From contig VCCP01000003.1 in the NCBI GenBank assembly GCA_005765155.1, positions 4,712,001-4,776,000 on the forward strand: 64,000 bases of DNA, given 5' to 3'. The notes beneath the pieces were generated by a model. It did not search any database. It was not told the origin of the DNA and saw only the letters and a program-made list of their open reading frames with translations. Position 1 is the first letter of the stretch. Each line of letters starts with the position of its first letter. A program made the translations under genes and the position numbers. Of the stretch, positions 10,127 through 21,040 are shown piece after piece. The DNA comes from Zelopaecilomyces penicillatus. Taxonomy: Eukaryota; Ascomycota; Sordariomycetes; Hypocreales; Pseudodiploosporaceae.

Positions 10127-13100
10127 ATGGAGATTGCCGGCACCGCGATCGGTGTTGTTGGCCTGTTGGGGCTCTACAGCACCTGCATTGAGATGCTGGA
10201 CACGCTTTCGGCTGCAGCAAGATACGGGATTGATCGAGAAGTTCTCCAGACCAAGATTGGAGTTGAAAAAGTCCGGCTCATGATATGGGGCGACGCTGTC
10301 GGTCTCACGGAACTCGATCTGGACCCCTCTACTTCGGAGAAGGACCTCACTGAAGATGATCTCTCGGTTCTTGACGATGCACTTCAGCGCCAATCTCTCC
10401 GGACGGCTGTGGCAGGCCTGCTGGCTTGCTTTGTTCGCACTTTTGAAGACGCAGAGGAGCTGCAGAAGCGCTATGGATTAGTTGTTGCCAAACAGCCCGA
10501 GGGCAGCGATGGGAGCAAAGGCAGCGGCGGCATACCAGATGAAGACGCGAGGGCAACTCGGGATATCCTCCTAGCAACTTTTCGCAAGACCTATTCCAAT
10601 TTCCAAACCAGGGTCAGCTCATCGCAGCGTAAGACTAATCCGCTGATCAAGGCGCGCTGGGCCATATCGGATGAGCGCAAGTTCCGTGAACTCATTGTCG
10701 AGCTCAAAGCTATCAATGACTCCCTCATGGGTCTGCTGCCAGCAATCCGCAACAAAACCCGGGTCAAAATGCGCGCCGAGATCATGCAAAGTACGGATAT
10801 TGGCCAACTTCAAAATCTTGTCAACGCTGCTGACGACGCGGCGGACTTGGTTTCAGAAACAGCCACGCTGAGACTTGAGATGCTTTCCACAAAGGGCTCG
10901 GCAATGTCCCGAAAACCTGCACCCCGAGTTGTACAGGTGGTAAACCCAACGGTTCCACAACCGGTGCATGTGTTGGAACCGAGTCCCCCGGTTGCAAGGG
11001 TTCCGTCTCCGCTTCCAGTGTCGGTGCCGAAGCCATACATAAATGAGTCACCATCACCCAGCGTTCCGCAAATATCGATTCAGGAGGTATCCAAACCACA
11101 AGTGCCTGTACTATCACCATCTGGGCCCTACAACGATACAGGTGCATTGGTAATACACAAGGTTTATTATAAGCCGAATTGCCTTTCCTGCTTCTCATGG
11201 CTTTCTGGCATCGGGGAAGCCCCGGAACTGTCAGCGATTCAACTGGTTGCCCACCCTGCCTTTGGTATGATCCCCTCTTTTTTGTCCTTTGCAAGTGTTA
11301 AGTTAGTTACGACGTAGTACTAACTATGTCCGGCGAATAGAGTTTATGCACATACCGGCTTCTATTCTCCCGGTAGCACGCGGACTTGTGGAGATTGACG
11401 TCGAGGCAGACCCCAATTACGCAGGCTGGTCTCCAGGATCGACGTCCTTGGCAGGTTTTGCTCGAGAGGCGACGTTTTGGCGAGAATTTCACACTGAAAC
11501 TGAACGTACGGAACGCCATTGGGTCCGAGCAGCTGATAGGCCATCCATTAAAGCAGAATTCCTTAAGAAGAGATGGGCTGAGTTGGCAAAGAATGGTCTA
11601 GGCAAAGATTGGACTGAGAAGAAAGGCTACCATCAGGTTCGAGAGCTGACTGGGCCAAGTGAGTAAGTAACATCCTTCACCCCTAAACCCAGGAACGTGT
11701 TTTTGGGGGGTAAGCCAGAGTCACTAATCTCAACCGCCCCCCTTTTCAGGTACCAATGGCTCAATCCAGATGAGGCTTTCAAAGTTCGACACCAAATTTC
11801 TGATCTTCTAGCTTGTATGAGCACATCCCCAGTGCTAAACCTGGAAACCGCTGGTAGCATTGGTTACCTAGCAAACTACGACAAGTTCAACCCCAACGCC
11901 CCGTTTTCCTTTTTGGACCTTTTGCTGCAGTTGCTAGAGGCTCGAGAAGTTCTCCTTCGAATACAGCATGAGAAACGCAAATGGTACGGCGGTATTACCG
12001 TGCGCATTGTTTATGATCTGATCGCCGCGGAGTTATGGAATAATAACATGCCTATCAAAGAAGGTGATGAACTCACGTTTGAGCCTACTAGAAAAACAAA
12101 AGAAGTGCAGCTCAGCGGCATTGTCAAGTTCGTCGAGGAGATGAAGTGGCCGTATGCCGACGAGGTTCGGGTCATGGCGAATACCCTCTTGAGCGACAAG
12201 GGGAGTCAGTTGGCTGTTGACACGCGCGTGTGGGAATGGACCAGCGGTCTGGTGCTCCCCGGTGCCATGTATCCAATGGCAATGCTTGGCGTCATTTATA
12301 ACATGTCAACTACATTGCAACCCCAGATGCCAAGCGCAACAGTACAGGCACGTAAGGGCAACTACGGCATTGTATACCCTCAGGCATCGTACTGGAGCTC
12401 ACGGTCAATCTTGGGCAAAGTGCTGGCGCCTCTTTCACGTACGAGTAGTAAGGGTGTCAAATGCCTTGGGGGATGGGTTGGTCCCTGTCCATCGCCATCC
12501 CTTCCAGAATCGCTCTTTGGTTTGATAGCAGAGCTTAAGTCGCGGCCGCCAACATTTGTCGAGGAAGATACGGACCTGGAAGGTGATGGATCCCGCGTCA
12601 TCATTCCTACTATGGAGAGCAAGCGCGGCAACACAACCGAATGGACTGAACCACTACCGCCCTCTCCATCAACCGATTCCGCTGAGTTGCAGGTATTGCG
12701 GTTGACGAAAGTCCAAGAACAGGTAGATGCTGATACTGAAGGCAACGCCGCCGTGGGAGATCACAAGTCCCACAAGTGCCAGGCCCGACTTGACTTTCGA
12801 CTATCACGGAGCGGCAGCCTGATCTCAATGGCGTTGCACACAAACAGCATCTACATCAGCGCCCCACCATGCCGGGGAACTCACCGGGTCGACCCGGTCT
12901 CCCGGGCAAACTACACCTTCCGAGTCATAGGTATGGAAGAGCTTCTCACTGCCGAGCTGGACGCCGGTCACACGGGTAGCGCGGCGATCACAGTCATCAA
13001 CGCCACGGGCGGCGGCGGGGCGGAGGCACTTGCTCGGGCTTGGTGTAGCGAGAAGGGGACCAGTGCCGTCATCTGGAAGCGGGACGGCGGCAACTGCTGC

Positions 13101-13166
13101 TTCAAGTGCGGCCTGATGCTGGCAGGCAAAGATGGAGTTGCGACGGGCGTTTTAATTTCTTGTTGA
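10127..13166 (+). CDS. HeLo-domain protein B, paralog of A, 958 aa
   Basis: Three exons: 10127-11264, 11341-11662 and 11750-13166. The introns are 76 nt (GTATGA...TAG with TACTAAC) and 87 nt (GTAAGT...CAG with ACTAAT). The HeLo domain spans ~3-225: MEIAGTAIGVVGLLGLYSTC, then IGVEKVRLMIWGDAVGL, then ARWAISDERKFRELIVELK. A Pro/Val/Ser-rich linker near 265-340 is absent from A. The C-terminal half repeats A's blocks: YWSSRSILGKVLAP near 700, GWVGPCPSP near 728, INATGGGGAEALARAWC near 903, then a CCFKCG cysteine cluster. The first intron matches A in position and phase, but the second does not. The pair looks like an old tandem duplication. It has the HeLo killing module but no visible amyloid motif, so the trigger is unknown. 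Confidence 0.77.
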
Positions 13167-13664
13167 ATATTGTAATGATAGATTTTCAAGGCTGAAGCCC
13201 TTTTATCGAGCGAAGCAATGTTGCTTCCTCAACATTCCGCTGTCACAGTTTCCACGCCAAGTTTATGCCACCTAAATTAATGTAATTGGAGCCAATATTT
13301 TGACTGATTATTGATGCAAATCTAAACAGAAAATAAAACAACATGTGAATAAAGAACAATCATGCTCGTTTCTAGGACAATGCGCCTTCCCATCAGTGCA
13401 CTCCAATTCTCCCATGGTCTCCTTCAAACACCAATAACGCTTCGGTTTCCAGCTTCATTCTACCACGTTTTGCCTGAGAACCAGTCCGACTAATTACATT
13501 GCGAATAAATAGAAGAAATAGATGAATAAAAACCCGCCAAGACCCAAACGCCAATGTATAAACCAGAGATCGCTTCTGATGAGACCCGCCAAAAAATGAG
13601 ATGCAGTAATATGTTAGGGCATGATCATATTCAAACTTTGGAAGGTTTTTAGAACAATTTCTAT
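13167..13664. other. Convergent intergenic region
   Basis: This AT-rich stretch lies between the 3' ends of HeLo B and the leftward membrane-protein gene. It should carry their terminators. No gene was seen. Confidence 0.5.
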
Positions 13665-14871
13665 TCAAACAGATGATCCATTATCAGTAGCACCGCCCAA
13701 CTGTTGATCATTACTCTTCGTCTGGTCTTGGATAGCAATGAGGGGCACGTCATGACTGTAGCTCCGAGCTCTCCATCCTTTTTGATGATGGGGACACTCC
13801 AGTTCGTCGTCATCTGCAATACAGAAAATTTGTTAGTAATTGTTTTGTTTTATACTCAGCTCAAAGTCATTAGAATTATAGTTACCATCATCGTCTGGCT
13901 GCACAGTTACTGTTATTGATGTTGCTGTTATTGTTGTTGTTCCTGGTGCCACTGCTGCTTCTCCTCCTGTCTCCTCTGGAGTCCTGGGTCTTGATATTAA
14001 CGCCTTGCTAATTCCATAGAAGACACTGAACAACTGAGCAAGAGAAATGAAGAAAGGCATAAATTGGCCGGGGTCGACCAAGGAGTGGACGTCGGAAATG
14101 TGGTTCCACTTCAGTGCCATTTCAACATAAACAATGGCACCGACATTGACGAGGAAATCCGCAGTGCCGAAGCCCATGGGATAGTCTTTGTCGGTCTTTT
14201 TCTCGGTAACATCGTCGCCGCGAAACTTTTTCGCAAACTTGACAGCCTTCATACATGTAAATATCAGAAGGGCTGGCAGTGGAGTTAGCACTTTATAATC
14301 TCTCACACAAGTGATGAGTCCAGCTGTGGACAGGGGAATAAGTTGAGTCAATCTTACATGTTATATAGAATATGACAGCCGATATGCCAGCGATGATTGT
14401 AAACACTGACAACACTTTATTCAGAGTGCGAAACCATCTCCAGATGCTGACTTTGGCAAAGAAAAATGCTTTATCATCGTGACAAGTGCGAGGCAGAGTA
14501 TCCATTCCGTGCCACCAAAACCAGGCAAATAACGCAATAAGGCTGGCTACCTCAAAGACGTAGATCATGAGGGTTGTCTGACTCTTCCAATAAGGGACAC
14601 GGCATACTCCTGCTTGGGCAAGTAGCAAGGTAAGAATTGGAAACACTTCCACAGGCTGAATGTTATGTTGAACGATTTGGCGTACGAGAACGATGCCAGC
14701 AGAGAGGATAAAAATAATGGTGCCTTGACCAAGGTGGTCCTCAATATTAAAGATAGCGGCAGCAAGGCCAGAGATCTGGACTGCAAGCATTTGAATATAG
14801 ATGCCCACTCGAATACCAAGTCCATAGAGATCAGGATTGCCCGTGAGAGGGCATGTCTGATTATACGACAT
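13665..14871 (-). CDS. Polytopic membrane protein of unknown function, copy 1, 349 aa
   Basis: Exons (minus): 14358-14871, 13886-14272 and 13665-13813. The introns are 85 nt (GTAAGA...CAG with GCTAAC) and 72 nt (GTAACT...CAG with TTACTAAC). About seven hydrophobic helices are visible. The N-terminus has CPLTGNPDLYGLGIRVGIY, with AWFWWHGMD mid-protein and KWNHISDV before the last helix. All three motifs recur in the gene at 16381, so the two are paralogs. The C-terminal ~80 residues are soluble and hydrophilic, and the paralog lacks them. I know the CP-x-GN-x-DLYG-x-G start only from uncharacterised fungal proteins. A nearer acceptor would give a 34-nt intron, too short to trust. Function is unknown. 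Confidence 0.7.
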
Positions 14872-16380
14872 GGCTCAAGCAGCAAATTAGCGTGGGGGAA
14901 TGCGATTTCTCAACAGTGTTATCATTCGATCCCAGAGACTGAAGAGGATGAATATAACGTGTGGCGGGGCGATGCAAACTGCGAGGAGGGAATACTATGC
15001 AAAAGGAGGAAAGCTGGGTCAGCGAGGGCTTCCAAACATTTTACGTCTTGTCGATGGACGCTTCCCGACGATTCGGAACCCAAGCAAGATCTTAAAATGG
15101 TGTGCGAAGGTCTGCCGTCGCTGTCTTCTGCGTCCGTGTGGGGGTTGACCCCGAGGCTGTCTGGGAGGCACCACTATTTCAGCCTCAACTCAACCATCCA
15201 GCTTCACTTGCGAGGACGTTCCCTGGCCAAGTGGCTGGCAATTCGTCTTGTCACGTTGGTGGCCTCCGCCGAGGCTCTCTAGCGGGCGAGCAGCCCTGGG
15301 TGGCAATGCGCCTAGAGCGCCCTGTTTATTGGATCCTGGAGCAATGGCCAGACAGACAGGGTCTGCGATTGACCAACTAGTGAAGGCGTCTGAGGCGGTG
15401 GACAAGGGCCTGCGAGCACCACCCTGTTGCCGCCAGGCCAGTCCATAGCGATCAAGCGCCTCGGCTGTGCCAGAATATCCAGGGTGGCGGGCCGCGACCA
15501 GACCGGCAGGGAGTTAGCGACCCGGGATGCGATAGTTTGGCGTTGGGCTGACGGGTGCCTTGATGTGTTGCATTGCCAGTCGGTCGCCTTGTTCAAACAT
15601 GCAGGGCTTAGGGCCATCGACGTACAAAGTGACCTACCCAAATACCATAGTGGTATCAGGGAGCAGCGCACAAGAAAAAGAATAACCTTATTAGTTGAGG
15701 CGTTAGCTAGCAAGTTAGTGGTGAGGCTGTCATCTCAAGAGGGTGGCGATGCATAATGGGCACGGCAATTAATTGAATAGATGTTGCAGGGAGTGTGTTT
15801 GCAGTTCTTGCCTCTGTTGTGGAGCTGGCGAGCTGGAAAGCAGAAAGTGCACCCCACCCTCACCACCACCCACCCAACCCGCCCCACCCGGTCCTGCCCA
15901 TCGTCAACGCCGTGGACAGGTTGGCAGGGTGTGAGGGACAGGGTGTGACTTCCTCTCTTTAATAACTAAAGCGATGCGCCTGCCGCCGCTGTGCTGGGCA
16001 TTCATATGTAGCCGCATCGCCCACAACGTCGGTTGCCATCATCATCTTTGCCAACATTCGTCTTGCCGTCATTGTTTCCGTTCTCATTCATACACCGCGA
16101 TACAGACATACGACACAAAGGAGACTGAGCGGAGGGGACAATACACGTACTTGCACGCCTCCAGCAAATCGTGTTCGCTAAATTTCAACGCTCAACATTT
16201 CCAATTGACAACTGCATCGAAAGTCTAACATACGGCTTTGTCGAACAGCTTGACTCTACAACAAGCGCTGGCATCAACAGGTCCTCTACTTTGGGCGCCT
16301 CTTGCGCAATTTTGACCGACTTGGAGGACAACGCCCACGTACACTTAAGGAGGAAACTTAACACAGAAAAAGAAAGCAAA
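14872..16380. other. Intergenic region between divergent membrane-protein paralogs
   Basis: About 1.5 kb separates the two paralogous starts. Several open frames occur but none has homology or a good start. A C-rich tract lies near 15850-15905. An in-frame ATG at 16171 would extend the right-hand protein by 70 residues, but the paralogy begins only at 16381. Confidence 0.45.
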
Positions 16381-17347
16381 ATGGCTTCCTCTCTGCTGGA
16401 GGAGGCATGTCCGATTGCAGGAAACTCGGACCTCTACGGCTTTGGCGTTCGCGTCGGTCTCTATGCCCAATGGTGCGCTACTCTTCTAGCCACACTATTC
16501 GAACCTAGAAATGAGAGCATGTACCGTCTTGCCAACCTGATCATCCAGACGGCCATTTTCCTTGGTCTCTGTACGCAGTCCACTTCGGAGTCAAGCGTTG
16601 TGGGCGCTCTTATAACTCAGTACCTCCTTTTTGGCTCTCTGTCTAGTCTTACAGGGGACGGAATCAGCCACTTCAGCCATTTTTCTGGCATTGTCAGAAT
16701 CTTCTTCTACATTGCCCTCTCTTCTTATGGATGCTGGTTCTGGTTCAACGGTATAGACTCCATGAGCAAACCAGGCTGTCCAGATATTGCCTTCTTTGGC
16801 CGAACAGATCTCCACGGTGGGTTCCGGGTCTTGGGCAAAATTGTCTCCGCTGGGGGTCTCATCATATGCGTTGCCTGTCTTTGCTTCTGCTTGTATGCGA
16901 CCAGTCGCCGCTTTAGCCATGGTATCAGTAAAGCGTTCCAGCGTCCAGCAAGAAAAAGACCACAGGTTGAGCTTGGACTTCTCTTCGTTTCTATGGCTTT
17001 AATTGGCGTCTCGGCCACTCTGATCGAGTATCTGGTGCGAGTAAATCACATCACGGATGTTGGTATAGATCAGATTGGATCCGTTAGTCAACTGATTCCG
17101 CTTCTTGCTGGTTGCTTGGCGTGTGCATTGATGCTATGGAGGGTCATTGTACATCGTCTATTTTTGCGAAAGAGGTGCTGGTTCCTTTTTGGGTACCACC
17201 TGTGAGTGACAGGCTATTTATAGGGTTGCGTCGTCTCTGGGTCTTTTTTTTTTCTTGTATCTTTTAATCTGTCTAATGATCTATGCGTCTGCTGATAGGT
17301 ATCTTTTGGTGGTTGGGAGGAATCTTGTTTGGAGTTTGGGCAAATAA
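16381..17347 (+). CDS. Polytopic membrane protein of unknown function, copy 2, 289 aa
   Basis: Exons 16381-17201 and 17299-17347. The 97-nt intron (GTGAGT...TAG) turns an early stop into a short C-terminal extension ending WSLGK. The start was chosen because similarity to copy 1 begins here (MASSLLEEACPIAGNSDLYG) and the ATG follows an A-rich leader. About seven hydrophobic segments are visible, with the family motifs WFWFNGIDSM and VNHITDVG. Copy 1 and copy 2 are divergently transcribed, about 1.5 kb apart, next to the tandem HeLo pair. The two duplicated families may be functionally linked, but that is inference. Transport, receptor or structural roles cannot be distinguished. Confidence 0.7.
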
Positions 17348-17854
17348 CACACACGACACTTGGGTGTTCACACCACGGCGATTGGCGTTTTACTTAGAGA
17401 CCACGGACAGGGACTTCTTTTGCAGATCTCAACACTTGTTTCGGTAGATACTGAAAACTGAATATCTATTCTGAATTACACCACATTATTTATATATTAT
17501 TTGATCGCTCAGTTACGCTCGTTTTGGGCGCATAATGCCGTGCGATGACTTCGGCACCGTCTTTCTGCGCCGCTCCGCCGTCTCCGACAAATTACGATGG
17601 CCCCATAAATAATGGAAGCCCCGCTCCGGCGTCGGCGCTGTCAGTCCTGTTCTTGGCCATTTGACTCAATGTCATCTCCTAGAATGTCCAATGCTCACCA
17701 CTCACCACTACACTCTCATTCACAACATTTCATAATAGACACAAACACCCTCTCGATTTCCAAGGCTATTTTTATCTGGAGGCATAGTCATTGCACCTAT
17801 CTGTCTCATCTTTCTGTGCGTAGTACGCAGAACACGACACGGTCCTGACGCACA
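17348..17854. other. HIS5 upstream region
   Basis: This stretch has no gene other than the 3' end of the membrane-protein gene. It carries the Gcn4-type site listed separately and a pyrimidine-rich leader before the HIS5 start. Confidence 0.5.
17662..17668 (+). promoter_or_regulatory. Gcn4/CPC1-type site (TGACTCA) upstream of HIS5
   Basis: A perfect TGACTCA heptamer lies about 190 bp upstream of the HIS5 ATG. This is the binding site of the bZIP regulator Gcn4 (CPC1 in filamentous fungi), which induces amino-acid biosynthesis genes on starvation. Match and position are seen in the sequence; activity is inferred. Confidence 0.65.
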
Positions 17855-19259
17855 ATGTCATCACCATTCAATCTTGAGACGTGCGCTCGGCCCAATATTC
17901 TGGCTCTGCAGCCTTACCGCTGCGCTCGTGAGTAAGTCAAAATATTAATTCTCTCCCTCCCTCTCTCTCTCCCTCTCTCTCTCCCTCTCTCTCTCCCTCT
18001 CTCTCTCCCTCTCTCTCTCTCTTTTCCTTCTTTTATTCTGGAATCTTTTGATAGTTCGGCTCCGATTTGAGAGAAATGAAACATCAAAACAAAACTAACT
18101 CCCTTGGAGTGACTACAAAGACGACGGCACAAATATCCTCCTAGACGCCAATGAGAATGCCTACGGACCATCACTGCCAACAGGGTTCGCCAGCTCAGCG
18201 GCCGCCTCGACAGGGCGTCAAGATGACGGCAGTGTTGCCGTTGATTTGCTCGGTTTGCACCGGTATCCGGATCCTCATCAGCTCAACCTGAAGCAGCTGC
18301 TCTGCGAGCTGCGCAACACTCACGCCCACACGGCTCGTACCCTTACACCGGACAATTTGTTTGTTGGTGTTGGTAGTGATGAGGCGATTGATGCGCTGTT
18401 GCGGTGCTTTTGCGTCCCAGGCAAAGACCGCATTCTTACCTGCCCGCCTACGTATGGCATGTATGCTGTATCAGCACAGGTGAACGACGTGGCCATCGTC
18501 AAGGTTCCTCTGGGTCCTGCTCCGGATTTCGCTCTTGATATCCCGGCCATCTGTGAGGCTCTGACAACCGATTCAAGCATCAAGCTCGTCTATCTCTGTT
18601 CTCCAGGAAACCCAACAGGCTCGCTACTCGCCAAAGACGATGTCTTACAACTCCTCGCCCACCCGTCTTGGAACGGCGTCATAGTCCTCGATGAGGCTTA
18701 TATCGACTTCGCCCCCGAGGATGCCTCACTAGCTGAGCTCGTCACCGAGCACCCCAATCTTGTCGTCATGCAAACCCTTTCCAAGGCTTTTGGCATGGCC
18801 GGCATCCGCCTCGGCGCCGCCTTTACCTCGGTCCCTATCGCCCGCTTGCTCAACAGCTTAAAAGCCCCATACAACATCTCCAGCCCTACCAGTGCCCTTG
18901 CCACCACTTGCCTTCAGGGCCCAGGATTGGCTGTCATGCACCAGAATCGCGTCAAGATACTCACTCAGCGAGACCGCCTCATCGAGGAGCTCCCCAAGAT
19001 TCGCGGAATCGGCCGGCTGCGCGGTGGTATTCAGAGCAATTTTCTCTTATACGAGATTCTCAATTCCGAAGGAAATCCGGATAATGTCATAGCATTGGCC
19101 GTGTATGAAAAGCTTGCTGAGACAAAGGGTGTTGTCGTGCGGTTCAGGGGCAAGGAGCATGGATGTCTTGGTTGCCTACGAGTCACTGTCGGGACAGAGG
19201 ACGAAGTAACCCGGCTTTTAGAATCATTGCAAAGAGCCTTGGAGGAAGTTAGAGGATGA
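17855..19259 (+). CDS. HIS5: Histidinol-phosphate aminotransferase
   Basis: Exons 17855-17931 and 18110-19259, giving 408 aa. The 178-nt intron (GTAAGT...GAG with ACTAAC) splits the Asp codon of PYRCARDDYKDD. The enzyme is a cytosolic PLP-dependent class II aminotransferase that converts imidazole-acetol phosphate and glutamate to histidinol phosphate, a late step of histidine biosynthesis. Landmarks are NILLDANENAYGPS near 32-45, CSPGNPTGS (the Asn contacting PLP), DEAYIDFAPEDASL and QTLSKAFGMAGIRLG with the Schiff-base Lys near 251. Length matches fungal HIS5. The TGACTCA site upstream fits general amino-acid control. The intron holds a long CT repeat. Confidence 0.93.
17951..18022 (+). repeat. 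CT-rich microsatellite (12-nt unit CTCTCTCTCCCT) in the HIS5 intron
   Basis: About 70 nt of near-pure CT with CCC interruptions every 12 nt begin some 20 nt after the splice donor. The tract is likely to vary in length between strains. It lies upstream of the branch site, so splicing should tolerate changes. Confidence 0.85.
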
Positions 19260-19666
19260 GATGGTCTCAGCAAGAAGTCAAAGGCTGACTTGACTTGATA
19301 AGACAGAAAAGAGCATGTGGAAAATATATGTGAGGCAAGCGGCGTTCCAGGTATAATGGGGAGAACAAAGGAGGCATACATGATTTAGATAAATAGCACT
19401 AATATTGAAACTGATACATAGAGCATAAAAGGGCCATCTCTTGCATCTTCTCTGGTCGTAATGATTGTGACATTATCAATGTTTATTCATGTGTATATCT
19501 TACCACGGATATTTTTTCCAAATTAATGCGATGTCGCATAAGCGTCTTTCTACCATCGCTGTCGATGGAAGAAATCGTCTGTACTCTATGCTAAGTTGTA
19601 TTTACAATTTTACAAGATCATATCCAAAATAATAATAGCACTGCCGTAATATTTCGATCAACCTCT
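19260..19666. other. Convergent intergenic region
   Basis: This is an AT-rich 3' region shared by HIS5 and the leftward mannanase gene. No gene was seen. Confidence 0.5.
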
Positions 19667-21040
19667 TTACCAGTTGCGCTGGCGAACCGTCTTGATTTCC
19701 TTGGCCGTCATAGGAGCGGTGGCATCTTGGATGAGAAGTCCCTGGACAATCTCAAGTGCACACATCTCCTGTCCCAAACCGGGATTGTTGTCATGAGTGC
19801 CGGTGTACCACTTCATGCCACACTCACGGCCGGTTTTTCCTCCTGTGCAGGAGGCAACGGCACCTGTGATAGAGGAGAGAAGATAGCCTTCGACCTTGCT
19901 TCGAAGTGAAGGCATCATGACAACGGATTGCCACATGAAGCGTGCGAGATATCCTTTATGAGTAGTCATGTCGGCATTGCATCTTTCCACAGTCTCACAA
20001 GCTGCTTCGTACATGATATTTTTGCCGTTGCTCCCAGGCGGGCTAAAGAACCAGCTGGCACCATCAAGGATCTTCTCTGCTCTATGCCTCCACTCAGGCT
20101 TGTCGGTGTGATTAGCCAGAACTGCAGCACCGTAGAGATAGATACCGGTGGTGTAAGTGAAGGAAGCTGTGTTAACCTTGGTGCAGTTATCACCCTTGTC
20201 GGCACCGTCATAAATGTGGTAGTTTTGCGGATCGATGAAGCCAACGTCCATGGACCAGCCCCAAATACGCTCTGCCCATTCCAGGTAGGTCGCATCACCA
20301 GTTGCCCGAGCCAGTCGTGCGGCAAGCTGGAAGAACCCGCCGTTGCTAACACTGTTCTTGTACTTGATGCCGTTTGGGTTGTCGGGGAAAATTTGCCAGA
20401 AGAGACCACCGTTGCAGTGTTGTGTATCCCATCTGCTCTTGAGATCGTTGAAGACATTAACTCCAATTTCAAGCCACGAAGGAAGGGATTCGTTCGGTTG
20501 TGGGAGGTTTCGCTCAGCAGCAGAGAGAGCAGCAGACCCCCAGAAGAAAAGATCGTCATTGCCTTCCTCGGTGGAATGCTCTGGTGGCATATAGTTGTGA
20601 TTGGGGCCAAGATTGGTTGGGGCTAAAAGAGCTTGGATGACAACGTCATTGTAGCTGGGATCCTTGGTGTAGTGGTAGTAGTCAAGCATGGCTCCCCAGA
20701 GAGCACCTGCGGTCCACCAGTAGTAGGGATCCTGGAGGTCTCCCATGGCCTGAAGAAAGGGCGGCATGTTAGTCTACAACTAATGATGGTACACGATGTG
20801 GAAGCAATAGACCTACCACAGACTTGGGGTCCGACAGATTACCCTTATAGTAGGACATGGTGTCGAATGCGAGTGTGGAAGCAACACTTTTGATGGACCC
20901 TGCAATGGAGATTGTCAGTTTTCACCGGTTGTGAACAGGGTATACAGAAAGCACATACTAGGCTCTTTCATGTTGAGATCCTTAGGTGCAACCATGGAGG
21001 AAGCGGCCGCCAAGGCGTTGAAACTCTTCATGAACTTCAT
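19667..21040 (-). CDS. GH76 mannan endo-1,6-alpha-mannosidase (DFG5/DCW1 type)
   Basis: Exons (minus): 20959-21040, 20817-20899 and 19667-20749. The introns are 59 nt and 67 nt (GTAGGT...CAG with GACTAAC), giving 415 aa. Family landmarks are SIKSVASTLAFDTMSYYKG near 30-48, DPYYWWTAGALWGAMLDYY near 62-80, the catalytic-type acidic pair in EEGNDDLFFWG near 116-126 and GGLFWQ. Glycoside hydrolase 76 proteins act on alpha-1,6-mannan and help attach GPI-mannoproteins to the wall. The N-terminus has a short, weak signal-like stretch. The C-terminus (KEIKTVRQRNW) is charged, so unlike DFG5 and DCW1 this copy appears secreted or soluble rather than GPI-anchored. Enzyme activity on a given mannan is inferred from the family. 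Confidence 0.87.

Noticed and set aside
14324..14357. 34-nt intron in membrane-protein copy 1
   Set aside because: Splicing at the nearer AG keeps frame but the intron would be shorter than fungi normally splice. The farther acceptor has a GCTAAC branch site and a better match to the paralog.
16171..16380. N-terminal extension of membrane-protein copy 2
   Set aside because: An in-frame ATG at 16171 would add 70 residues, but they are not hydrophobic or similar to copy 1, whose homology starts at 16381.
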